Assembly: GCF_003429005.1 (NCBI RefSeq)
Contig: NZ_QVQV01000001.1
Span: forward strand, 1,679,431 to 1,743,430
Reading direction: 5' to 3'
Source of the DNA: Paraburkholderia sp. DHOC27
Lineage (GTDB): Bacteria; Pseudomonadota; Gammaproteobacteria; Burkholderiales; Burkholderiaceae
DNA length: 64,000 nucleotides
Translations under genes and position numbers: made by a program
The notes under the pieces: model-generated
Databases searched by the model: none
What the model was told of the DNA's origin: nothing
Seen by the model: only the letters and a program-made list of their open reading frames with translations
In this document: positions 49,763 to 57,751 of the stretch, in pieces
Layout of the letters: every line of letters starts with the position of its first letter
How positions within the stretch are numbered: position 1 is the first letter of the stretch

Positions 49763-52359
49763 CACCAGTCCTCCTTGACGGCGCGGATCGCATCCACCGA
49801 GACGGCGCGGCGTCCGGCCAGCACCGCTGTCGCACACGACGCGCACAGCATGACCGCCGCCACGATGCCGAGCACCCGCCACGGCATGTGCAGCGACATG
49901 GTCCAGTGAAACGACTGCGGATTCACCACATAGACGAGGATCAGGCTGACCGCGAAGCCGAGCACGAAACCCATCACGATGCCTAGCGCGGTCAGCAGGC
50001 CGCCTTCCTGGGTGAGGATGGCCAGCACCTGGCCGCGCGTCACGCCCACGTGGCGCAGCATGCCGAACTCGCGCGCGCGGGCCAGCGTCTGCGCCGAAAA
50101 AGTCGCGGCCACGCCGAACAGACCGATCACGATGGCGACGGCCTCGAGCAGATACGTCACCGCGAAGCTGCGATCGAAGATGGTCAGCGAGCGCGCGCGA
50201 ATCTCGCCGGGCTGCGCGAAGGTGAGCACGGCGCCGAACGGCAGTGCGCGCAATGCCGCCCGCACTTCGTCTACCTGTGCATGCGGGGCGAGGGTGAGGG
50301 CGACGTCGGTGGCGCCGGTATCGCCAGTGAGACGGCGGAAATCCGCGAGACGTATCTGGATGGAACCGGTCTGACGAACGTAATCGCGCCACACGCCCGC
50401 CACGACGAAGGGCTGTTCGCGCGGGCCCACCGGCAGTTCGACATGCTGACCGAGCCGGTAGCCATACAGATCGACCATCGCCTCGGAGACCCAGATCGGC
50501 GTCGCGCCATGCAACGCGGCGGGCGGCAAAACGGGCCCGGACATTTGCAGGGTGGCGCCGGGATCGGCAGCGTCGATCTCGCGTGCAATCAGCGTCACGG
50601 CGGGGCGAGCCGGATCGAGCGTCAGCGACGCGACGCGGCTGAAGGCGGCCGTCTTGAGGCCCGGCGTCGCGGCGATCTGCGCCTGCTGGCCCGAGTCCAA
50701 TGCGCCGGTCTCGCCGTTCGTCGCCACCCGCACGTAAAGGTCCGCGGAGAGCAGATGGCCGAGCCATTCGTCGACGGAGACGCGGAAGCTCGCCACCATG
50801 ATGGCCATCGCCACGATCAGCGCGAAGCTCGACAGCACCCCGCTGATCGCTACCGACGCCTGGCCCGGCGCATTGGCGAGACGCGACAAGGCGAGCGTGG
50901 TAGTGGGCGACTGCGTTGCCGAATGCTGCGCTCCACGCCGCCGTCCGCGTCGCGCATACGCGCCGCTGATCGCGCTGAACACCAGCGCCGTGCAACGCGG
51001 CATCAAGGCGATGCCGCCCACCAGCAGCAGCGCCACCGCAAGGTAGCCGAGAATGGGCGCATCGAAAATGGGCGGCAGTTGCGTCAACACCGCTGCGACC
51101 GCGATGCAGATCAACGCAGGCCACGGCGACGCCAGCCGCGCCAGCGCGCCTTCCTCACTGCCCGCTTTCAAGGCGACGGCCGGACGTGCGCGCGCGGCAT
51201 CGAGCGCCGGGGCGAGACTGCCGAGCATCGCCACGCCGATGCCCAGCACCAGAAACACGGCCGTGGCCACCGGTTCGAAGCTCACGCGCGGCTGGACGCC
51301 GGGAAAATAGCCGCCGCCGAGATCGCTGCCAAAGAAGCGCAGCGCGGCGCTGGCAATCGCATAGCCGAGCGCGAGTCCGGCAATGGATCCCAGCACGCCG
51401 AGCAGCGCGCCTTCCATCAGGATCTGCCGCAGCAACTGGCCGCGCGTGAGTCCTAACACGCGCAGCATGGCGAGTTGCGAGCGGCGTCGCACGACGCTCA
51501 GCACCTGGGTCGAAAACACCAGAAAGGCGCCGGTGAAGAGCGCCACCAGCGCCAGCACGTTCATGTTGATGCGATACGCGCGCGACAGACGGCTGGTGCG
51601 GCTATCCACATCGCCCGCTTCGAACACCACGAGTTGCGTGCCGAGGCGCGCCTGTAAATCCCGCTTGAACCGGTTGCGGTCTATCCCGCGCTGCAACTCC
51701 AGATCCACGCGTGACAGTTTGCCGAGCCGCGCGAAATGCCACTGCGCGGCGGCGATATCCATCACCGCAATGCGCTGACCGGGCAGCGTTCTGACGAGTC
51801 CTCCAGCCACCCGCAGATTTACGTCGGAGGTGCCGCTTTGCAGCGCCACCCGTTGACCGGGCGCAGCCTTGAGCCACTGCTGCGCGGCGGGTGACAGAAA
51901 GATCGTGTCGTCGGCGAGGGTGTCCAGTGGATGCCCGGCCGCAGGCACACCGACCAGGTCCGGCGCGATCTGGGCGGCCTTGAACACATCAATGCCCAAT
52001 ACCTTGAGCGGCGCGTTCTGGCCCGGCACGGTGGCATCCAGTTCGAGCACGGGGCTGGCGAGCGCGACGCCGGGCTGTGCCGCGAGGCGCGGATACCACG
52101 CCTCGTCGAACAGGGATTGCGCACCGCGGATTTCCAGGTCGGCCTCGCCGGAGAGACTGCGCGCCGCGGCGGAGAATTCGTTGAACGCCGCGCTATTGAT
52201 CAGTTGTACGGAATAACCGAGCGCGACGCCCAGCGCAATGGTGACGATTGCCACCAGCGCGCGGCCAGGCTGACTGCGCCATTCGGCGCTGAGCAGCCAG
52301 CGCGCGAGCCGCCGCATGCCGGATGCGGCAGTGGACGTGCCGGTGGCGCGCTTAAGCAT
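49762..52359 (-). CDS. FtsX/LolC-type ABC transporter permease (MacB-like core)
   Basis: 865 residues with two FtsX domains and about eight spans, the tandem form seen in YbbP and AttF/G. Start MLKRATGTSTAASGMRRLARWLL at 52359 overlaps the ATPase gene by 8 bases; a second ATG at 52317 (MRRLARW) is possible. The periplasmic MacB_PCD-like domain follows span 1 (AAFNEFSAAARSLSGEADLEIRG), and spans LVALFTGAFLVFSTQV, ILMEGALLGVLGSIAGLALGY and AVAIVIGLFGVAATF are family typical. Such mechanotransmission transporters extract lipoproteins or lipids from the inner membrane. Confidence 0.92.
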   Translation of the reverse strand: MLKRATGTSTAASGMRRLARWLLSAEWRSQPGRALVAIVTIALGVALGYSVQLINSAAFNEFSAAARSLSGEADLEIRGAQSLFDEAWYPRLAAQPGVALASPVLELDATVPGQNAPLKVLGIDVFKAAQIAPDLVGVPAAGHPLDTLADDTIFLSPAAQQWLKAAPGQRVALQSGTSDVNLRVAGGLVRTLPGQRIAVMDIAAAQWHFARLGKLSRVDLELQRGIDRNRFKRDLQARLGTQLVVFEAGDVDSRTSRLSRAYRINMNVLALVALFTGAFLVFSTQVLSVVRRRSQLAMLRVLGLTRGQLLRQILMEGALLGVLGSIAGLALGYAIASAALRFFGSDLGGGYFPGVQPRVSFEPVATAVFLVLGIGVAMLGSLAPALDAARARPAVALKAGSEEGALARLASPWPALICIAVAAVLTQLPPIFDAPILGYLAVALLLVGGIALMPRCTALVFSAISGAYARRGRRRGAQHSATQSPTTTLALSRLANAPGQASVAISGVLSSFALIVAMAIMVASFRVSVDEWLGHLLSADLYVRVATNGETGALDSGQQAQIAATPGLKTAAFSRVASLTLDPARPAVTLIAREIDAADPGATLQMSGPVLPPAALHGATPIWVSEAMVDLYGYRLGQHVELPVGPREQPFVVAGVWRDYVRQTGSIQIRLADFRRLTGDTGATDVALTLAPHAQVDEVRAALRALPFGAVLTFAQPGEIRARSLTIFDRSFAVTYLLEAVAIVIGLFGVAATFSAQTLARAREFGMLRHVGVTRGQVLAILTQEGGLLTALGIVMGFVLGFAVSLILVYVVNPQSFHWTMSLHMPWRVLGIVAAVMLCASCATAVLAGRRAVSVDAIRAVKEDW

Positions 52360-53089
52360 GCGGCGAAGCCTGGGGTGCAGCGGTGCTGTGCTGCGCGGAC
52401 AGCGTGCCCGCATGCAGATGACCGCCGCGCAACACCAGCACACGATCCGCGAAGGCCGCCGCGGCTTCCGAATGCGTCACCATCATCGTGGCCGCGTGGT
52501 TCGAACGGGCTTGCGCGCGGAACAGCGTGAGCACGTCATGGGCGGTGTCGGGGTCGAGATTGCCGGTGGGTTCGTCAGCGAGGATCAGACGGGGCCGATG
52601 CACCAGCGCGCGGGCAATCGCCACCCGCTGCAACTCGCCGCCGGATAACTGACGCGGCAGATCGGCATCGCGTCCCGCGAGACCCACCGCCGCGAGCATC
52701 TCCGCCGCCTGACCGAGTGGCAAATCGTTCAGCAGCAACGGCAGCGCGACGTTTTGCGCGAGCGTCAAATGCGGTAGTACGTGAAACGCCTGAAACACAA
52801 AACCCAGTTTCTGCCGACGCAGCCGCGTGGCCGCATCGTCGTCGAGTCCGTTGATCGGCTCGCCGTCGATCAGCACGTCGCCGCTATCCGCGCGGTCGAG
52901 GCCCGCGATCAGATTCAGCAGCGTGGACTTGCCCACGCCGGAATCGCCCATCACGGCGACGAATTCGCCGCGCGCCAGCGTGAAATCTAGGCCCGCAAGC
53001 ACGATGCGCGACGCACCGTAGGCTTTGCTCAGGCCGCGACATTCGAGCGCCGGCACGGCGGAAGGGGACGATTGGTTGCGCACGGGCAT
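52352..53089 (-). CDS. LolD-like ABC transporter ATPase
   Basis: 245 residues. Walker A GDSGVGKST, Q-loop VFQAFHVLPHLT (LolD type), signature LSGGELQRVAIARAL, Walker B LILADEPTGNLD and H-loop VTHSE. All catalytic residues are present. First gene of the three-gene module with the FtsX-like permease and the AttH-like protein, overlapping the permease gene by 8 bases. The C-terminal ~20 residues are low-complexity. Confidence 0.95.
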   Translation of the reverse strand: MPVRNQSSPSAVPALECRGLSKAYGASRIVLAGLDFTLARGEFVAVMGDSGVGKSTLLNLIAGLDRADSGDVLIDGEPINGLDDDAATRLRRQKLGFVFQAFHVLPHLTLAQNVALPLLLNDLPLGQAAEMLAAVGLAGRDADLPRQLSGGELQRVAIARALVHRPRLILADEPTGNLDPDTAHDVLTLFRAQARSNHAATMMVTHSEAAAAFADRVLVLRGGHLHAGTLSAQHSTAAPQASPHA

Positions 53090-53315
53090 GAATGTAAGTC
53101 GCTACCGCGTTACGCGGCGCCTGGGATGCGGGTTAGGGGATGCAGCGCGGCAGGCCGCTCACGGCCGTGGTGATCCACCCAGCGCCGCTCGAAGCACCAC
53201 ACGTCTGCATCTTAACCGCGATACCCGGCTTGCGCTGAAGCGTCTCGGGCACGCGCCGTGCTACTCGATACTCCACCTATGTCACATGGAGCCGTCCGGC
53301 GACGGTACTGATCTG

Positions 53316-53744
53316 ATGATGAAAATGAAGGCACAAATCTGCGCGGGCGCGCTGCTGTTTTCGTGCGCGTTGCCTGCTGCGATGGCACAGATTGCCGGCG
53401 TGCAGCCGCTCGGCGGCTCAGTCGAAGAAACCAATGGCCTGCTGCACGGCTGGAGCGTGCGCAGGGCGCTGGTGAACGAACCGGTTTACAACGATACGAA
53501 TGACAAGGTGGGCAGCATCTACGACGTGATCATCGCGCCCGATCGCAAGGCGACTTACGCCGTGCTTTCCGTGGGCGGATTCCTCGGCATGGGCATCCAC
53601 TACGTGGCCATTCCGGTGGACCATTTCACGATTCGCGACGGCAACCTCTATCTGGCGGGCGCGACCAAGCAGGCCCTCAAGGACGTGCCGGAGTTCGAGT
53701 ACAACAAGCTCGAAAAGGCCACCAAGCCGCACAAGATGGATTAA
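53316..53744 (+). CDS. Exported PRC-barrel domain protein
   Basis: 142 residues. Signal peptide MMKMKAQICAGALLFSCALPAAMAQ, then a PRC-barrel from about residue 45: WSVRRALVNEPVYNDTNDKVGSIYDVIIAPDRKATYAVLSVGGFLGMGIHYVAIPVDHFTI. PRC-barrel proteins of this exported type are common in Burkholderia and of unknown role. The start is placed at the MMKMK cluster that opens the signal peptide; an ATG 30 bases earlier is possible. A strong bidirectional hairpin follows. Confidence 0.85.
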   Translation: MMKMKAQICAGALLFSCALPAAMAQIAGVQPLGGSVEETNGLLHGWSVRRALVNEPVYNDTNDKVGSIYDVIIAPDRKATYAVLSVGGFLGMGIHYVAIPVDHFTIRDGNLYLAGATKQALKDVPEFEYNKLEKATKPHKMD

Positions 53745-53771
53745 GGCGTCGGCCTTGCCTTGTTTTACGCG

Positions 53772-53796
53772 ACTGGCGGCACTGTGTGCCGCCAGT
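53772..53796. terminator. Bidirectional terminator hairpin
   Basis: ACTGGCGGCAC-TGT-GTGCCGCCAGT is an 11-bp perfect stem with a 3-base loop, followed on the + strand by TTGCGTTT. It lies 27 bases after the PRC-barrel stop and between that gene and the convergent glycine-zipper gene. Confidence 0.7.
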
Positions 53797-53867
53797 TTGC
53801 GTTTGGTGCGCTGAAAAGCTGAAAGCTGAGAACTGGGAGCGGAAACCGAAAGCCGATGGCCCGCCAC

Positions 53868-54422
53868 TCAATACGCCCAGTATCCCGGCGTGCCGTACAC
53901 CATCGGTGGCGGCGCGACCATCACAGGCGGCGGCGCGTAGGCCGGCATTGTGCTGTAGACACCGGGCGGTGGCGCTGAAATGGTGTTGCCCTTCGACGCC
54001 ATACATTGCGCGTACGAGGCGTCGTAGCGCGCCTGCAAACTGTCCGACGAGTCCTGCACGTTGTGCGTACCCACGGCGCCGCCCAGCAACATGCCGGCAC
54101 CCGCGCCAATTGCCGCGCCTACCCCGGCATTGCCGCCGGCCGCGCCCAGCAGCGCGCCCGCCGCGGCGCCACCGAGCGTGCCGATCGCCGTGCTGCCGAC
54201 GCCGCCTTGCAGCGCGCTCTGCGACGCCTGGCCGGCGTCATCGGAGCGGAACGCGTAATCGCGGCAGGCATAGTCCTCCTGCTGGAACTGGTTGAGCGGC
54301 TTGCCATTGGGCGGCAGCGCAACCACGGTCGGGCCGGTGGGCGGCATCACCGCACAGCCGGTCAAGGCAACGGCGACCAGCGCCAGTGGCACGGCGAGGC
54401 GTGAGATTCTCGAGAGCTTCAT
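53868..54422 (-). CDS. Glycine-zipper lipoprotein
   Basis: 184 residues. Lipoprotein signal with lipobox ALTG-C at about residue 23. A glycine-zipper membrane segment spans about 73-119 (GGVGSTAIGTLGGAAAGALLGAAGG and GAAIGAGAGMLLGGAVG), followed by a helical part with SLQARYDASYAQCMASKG and a Pro/Tyr-rich tail (PPPVMVAPPPMVYGTPGYWAY). Such proteins (SlyB/OmpA-like glycine-zipper group, RcnB-like tails) sit in the outer membrane; precise role unknown. Divergent from the SBP56 gene, 265 bp apart. Confidence 0.87.
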   Translation of the reverse strand: MKLSRISRLAVPLALVAVALTGCAVMPPTGPTVVALPPNGKPLNQFQQEDYACRDYAFRSDDAGQASQSALQGGVGSTAIGTLGGAAAGALLGAAGGNAGVGAAIGAGAGMLLGGAVGTHNVQDSSDSLQARYDASYAQCMASKGNTISAPPPGVYSTMPAYAPPPVMVAPPPMVYGTPGYWAY

Positions 54423-54687
54423 GATGGTATCCCCTTGTCTGTGATTCGATGGATGCCATCGTAGAGACGCTAAATGAGTAGAGAATTAGCAGCGCAGCGC
54501 GCGGAAAAGTGGTCGGCTTATCCGCTACGTTGACGTACCCGGCGTTCAAACAGGAAAAATGGGGCGTCATTACGCAAGGCTTGCACCGGCGTGGCAAGTT
54601 TCAGTTGCTCTCTGCGTCGCGGTGGACTACATCTAGTTCTACACACTCGATCTGCACACTGGACACTCGATAGAGGAGACTGCCGTC

Positions 54688-56094
54688 ATGGGTATGCGCC
54701 CAGATCCCACCTTTCACGCCTCACCGCAACTCGCCAAGGAAGCGCCGGCCGAAGAGTACGCCTACACCGCGCTCCTGAGCGGCGATTTCTCGCAGCCCGA
54801 CGCGCTCGCTGTTATCGACGTCAAGCCCGGCTCGCCCACCTACAGCCAGATCGTGCATACGGTGACGATGCCGAACAAGGGCGACGAGCTGCATCACTTC
54901 GGCTGGAATGCCTGTTCGTCGTCGCTCTCGCCGTTGACGGGGCACGCGTTTTTGCAGCGGCGCTATCTGATCATTCCCGGCCTGCGGTCCTCGCGCATCT
55001 ATATCGTGGATACGCATCCTCATCCCACCCAGGCAAAGATTCACAAGATCATCGAACCCGAGGAAGTGTTTCGCAAGACCGGCTATTCGCGGCCGCATAC
55101 CGTGCATTGTGGACCGGAGGGCATTTACGTCAGCACGATTGGCGGTGCGGGCAAAGATGGCATGGACGGTCCCGCCGGCATTTTTATCATGGACTGCGAA
55201 ACGTTCGATGTGATCGGCCGCTATGAGATCGAACGTGGCGTGCAGGACAAGCACTACGATTTCTGGTGGAACCTGCCGCGCGACTACATGGTGTCGAGCG
55301 AGTGGGGCCGGCCGTCGCAGGTCGAGAACGGTGTCGTTCCGGAGGACCTGCTCGCCAACAAATACGGCCACCGCGTTCACTTCTGGGACCTGCGTGGGCG
55401 GCGCAACGTGCAGACCATCGACCTCGGTGCGAATCATCAGATGGCGCTGGAAATCAGGCCCGCACACGATCCTTCACGGGAATACGGTTTTCTCGGCGTG
55501 GTGGTCGATACCACCAACCTGGAGGGCTCGATCTGGACCTGGTGGCGCGAGGACGGCAAGTTTCACATCGAAAAGACCGCCACGATTCCGCCAGAGCCGG
55601 CCAGCACGGAACAATTGCCGCCGTTGCTGCAAGGTTTCGGCGCGGTGCCGCCGCTCGTCACCGACATTGATCTCTCCATCGACGACAAATTCCTGTACGT
55701 CGCCTGCTACGGCACCGGCGAGATGCGCCAGTACGACGTAACCGACCCGCGCAAGCCGAAGTTCACCGGCTCGGTGCACATTGGCGGCATCGCGCGGCGC
55801 ACGCCGCATCCCAATGGCCAGACGTTTGCAGGCGGCCCGCAGATGGTCGAGATCAGCCGCGACGGCAAGCGCGTCTACTGGACCAATTCGCTCTACTCGA
55901 CGTGGGACGACCAGTTCTATCCGGGCGGCGTGCCCGGCGGCCAGGTGATGGCGCACGCCAACCCCACGGGCGGTCTGGCGCTTGCCGAGGATTACTGGGT
56001 GACCTTTCCCGCTGGCTACCGCGCGCATCAGATCCGCCTCGAAGGCGGGGACTGCTCGACTGATTCGTTCTGCTATCCATCGGTGGGCGTTTGA
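54688..56094 (+). CDS. SBP56-family protein, candidate methanethiol oxidase
   Basis: 468 residues, the family's full length. Opening PDPTFHASPQLA, then HHFGWNACSSSLSP: the Cys that binds selenium in the human homologue SELENBP1 is kept (Cys76), but the second Cys of the usual CSSC is Ser79. Beta-propeller motifs follow (RPHTVHCGPEGIYVSTIGG, HYDFWWNLPRDYMVSSEWG, LPPLLTDIDLSIDDKFLYVACYGTGE-like and WTNSLYSTWDDQFYPGG). Bacterial members (MtoX) oxidise methanethiol to formaldehyde, sulfide and peroxide, usually with copper. No signal peptide is evident. GAGGAG lies before the ATG. The following gene's start overlaps its stop. Confidence 0.88.
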   Translation: MGMRPDPTFHASPQLAKEAPAEEYAYTALLSGDFSQPDALAVIDVKPGSPTYSQIVHTVTMPNKGDELHHFGWNACSSSLSPLTGHAFLQRRYLIIPGLRSSRIYIVDTHPHPTQAKIHKIIEPEEVFRKTGYSRPHTVHCGPEGIYVSTIGGAGKDGMDGPAGIFIMDCETFDVIGRYEIERGVQDKHYDFWWNLPRDYMVSSEWGRPSQVENGVVPEDLLANKYGHRVHFWDLRGRRNVQTIDLGANHQMALEIRPAHDPSREYGFLGVVVDTTNLEGSIWTWWREDGKFHIEKTATIPPEPASTEQLPPLLQGFGAVPPLVTDIDLSIDDKFLYVACYGTGEMRQYDVTDPRKPKFTGSVHIGGIARRTPHPNGQTFAGGPQMVEISRDGKRVYWTNSLYSTWDDQFYPGGVPGGQVMAHANPTGGLALAEDYWVTFPAGYRAHQIRLEGGDCSTDSFCYPSVGV

Positions 56095-56774
56095 GCAGCA
56101 GCGCCTGGTCGCAAACCGGCCTGTGGCTGGCGATCCTCGCCAGCGGGCTCTATCACGGGCTCAATCCGGCAATGGGCTGGCCGCTCGCCGTCTCCAACGG
56201 CCTGTTGCAGCGGCGCGAAGGCGCGCTGCTGCGCTCGCTCGCCTGTCTCGCAGCGGGCCACGTGCTGGCCATGTTCGTGGTGATGCTGCCGTTCGCGATG
56301 CTGGCCGTGGTGCTGGCCTGGCGTCGCGAGATTCAACTGGCCGCGAGCGTGCTCATCATCGGCTTCGGTGTTTTTCTGTTGATCCGCCGGCGTCATCCCC
56401 GAGTGCTCGCGCGCATTCCGCCATCACGGCTCACGCTGTGGTCGTTCGCGGTGGCTATTGCGCACGGCGCCGGACTCATGCTCGTGCCGCTCTACCTTGG
56501 GCTGTGCAGCGCTTACGACATGGATCGCGGCCATCGCGCCGCGCAATCCCTGATCGCCGCGGATCTGGGCATGGCGCTGCTGGTCGCCATGGTGCACGCC
56601 GCCGCCATGCTCGGGGCCGGTGGCCTGCTGGCATGGCTGGTGTATCGCTACCTGGGCCTCAAATTCGTCTCGCGGAGCTGGTTCAATCTGGATGCGATCT
56701 GGGCGGTCAGCCTCGTCGTGGTCGGGCTGGTGTCGCTCGCACTCAATGCCGGCTGGGCTGGCGGCGAAGTATGA
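56091..56774 (+). CDS. Six-span membrane protein coupled to SBP56
   Basis: 227 residues, about six membrane spans. The reading frame opens with TTG overlapping the SBP56 stop (TTGA); no in-frame ATG occurs before the conserved-looking first span, so this coupling start is the best choice. Conspicuous motifs are SGLYHGLNPAMGWPLAV in span 1 and AVAIAHGAGLMLVPLYLG in span 4, each with a His-Gly pair, a pattern reminiscent of NicO/HupE- and UreH-type metal transporters. Metal supply (for example copper) to the SBP56 enzyme is an attractive but untested idea. Confidence 0.78.
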   Translation: MSSSAWSQTGLWLAILASGLYHGLNPAMGWPLAVSNGLLQRREGALLRSLACLAAGHVLAMFVVMLPFAMLAVVLAWRREIQLAASVLIIGFGVFLLIRRRHPRVLARIPPSRLTLWSFAVAIAHGAGLMLVPLYLGLCSAYDMDRGHRAAQSLIAADLGMALLVAMVHAAAMLGAGGLLAWLVYRYLGLKFVSRSWFNLDAIWAVSLVVVGLVSLALNAGWAGGEV

Positions 56775-56855
56775 CCGCCACGCGCGCCTGAGTGACGGGC
56801 GATTGGTTTACAGTAGGGTTCTGTCTTTTTGCTAATTGCGTGCCGCAAGGGACCC

Positions 56856-57536
56856 ATGCTAGAACCTGCTGACCTCACCCAACGACGGCTCGAACAGGCG
56901 CGACGCCTGCTAGCGATCGCGCAAACGGGCCTGCATTACACCACGGGCGCCTTCGACAAGGAGCGCTACGAGGAGCTTGAAGCGATCGCGCAGGCGCAAC
57001 TCGCCGACCTCGCGAATCTGCGCACCGAACAGGTCGCAGCGCTGTTCGCCCACGAAGTGGGCTACGCCAATCCGAAGCTCGACGTGCGCTGCGCGGTCTT
57101 CGACGCGGCCGGGCGCGTGTTGCTGGTGCGCGAGGCCGCCGATGGCCGCTGGTCGCTGCCAGGTGGATGGGCGGATATCGGCGCCACGCCCGCGGAAAAC
57201 GCCATGCGCGAAGTGCGCGAAGAAAGCGGCTACACGGTGACCATCGAGCGCCTGCTGGCCATCTGGGACATGCCGAGGCATGCGCATCCGCCCTCGGTTT
57301 TCAACATCTGGAAGCTGGTGTTTCTCGGCAAGCTCGCTGCCGGCGGGGACGGTAGCGGAGAAAACATCGAAGGCAACATCGAAGACAGGCGAGCGGACAT
57401 CTTTGGCGTGGAAACCGACGCCGAGGGTTTCTTCGCCGTGGACGCGCTGCCGCCTTTGTCGCTCGGGCGCATTCTGCCCGAACAGATCCGCCGCCTGCGC
57501 GAACTACGCGACAACGGCGGCATGGAATTCGATTGA
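56856..57536 (+). CDS. Nudix hydrolase with N-terminal PF12535-type domain
   Basis: 226 residues. The N-terminal helical domain about 1-60 (IAQTGLHYTTGAFDKERYEELEAIA) is typical of hydrolases of nucleoside diphosphates linked to X. The Nudix box follows: LPGGWADIGATPAENAMREVREESGYTV; the REVREESG catalytic helix is complete, while the first Glu of the canonical GxxxxxE motif is Ala, which is seen in this subgroup. The start at 56856 is preferred to an upstream ATG because AAGGGAC lies 3 bases before it. Likely substrates are ADP-ribose or NDP-sugars. Confidence 0.9.
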   Translation: MLEPADLTQRRLEQARRLLAIAQTGLHYTTGAFDKERYEELEAIAQAQLADLANLRTEQVAALFAHEVGYANPKLDVRCAVFDAAGRVLLVREAADGRWSLPGGWADIGATPAENAMREVREESGYTVTIERLLAIWDMPRHAHPPSVFNIWKLVFLGKLAAGGDGSGENIEGNIEDRRADIFGVETDAEGFFAVDALPPLSLGRILPEQIRRLRELRDNGGMEFD

Positions 57537-57603
57537 TTCGGACTCCGTGGTATTGAAATGCGTGGATGGCGTCGAAATGGCGGGCTGCGCAGTCGAAGGA
57601 AGT

Positions 57604-57648
57604 GAAGCCGAACAAACTGAAGCCGGACAAACTGAAGCCGGACAAACT
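57604..57648 (+). repeat. Three 15-bp repeats after the Nudix gene
   Basis: GAAGCCGAACAAACT followed by two GAAGCCGGACAAACT copies in the 215-bp gap before the cNMP-reductase fusion. They would encode EAEQT/EAGQT repeats if translated, but no start or ribosome site supports a gene. Confidence 0.85.
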
Positions 57649-57751
57649 GAAGTCCACCAGGCTGACCCCCTCGCCAGTGGCGCTATCATAGCCACCGTGG
57701 ATGCAGCCGTTCCACCTCGACGATTCCCCTGTTGACTCGATGGAATCCGCC

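Noticed and set aside
50050..51456. Long + strand frame opposite the FtsX-type permease
   Set aside because: Arg/His-rich antisense shadow; the permease has clear family motifs.
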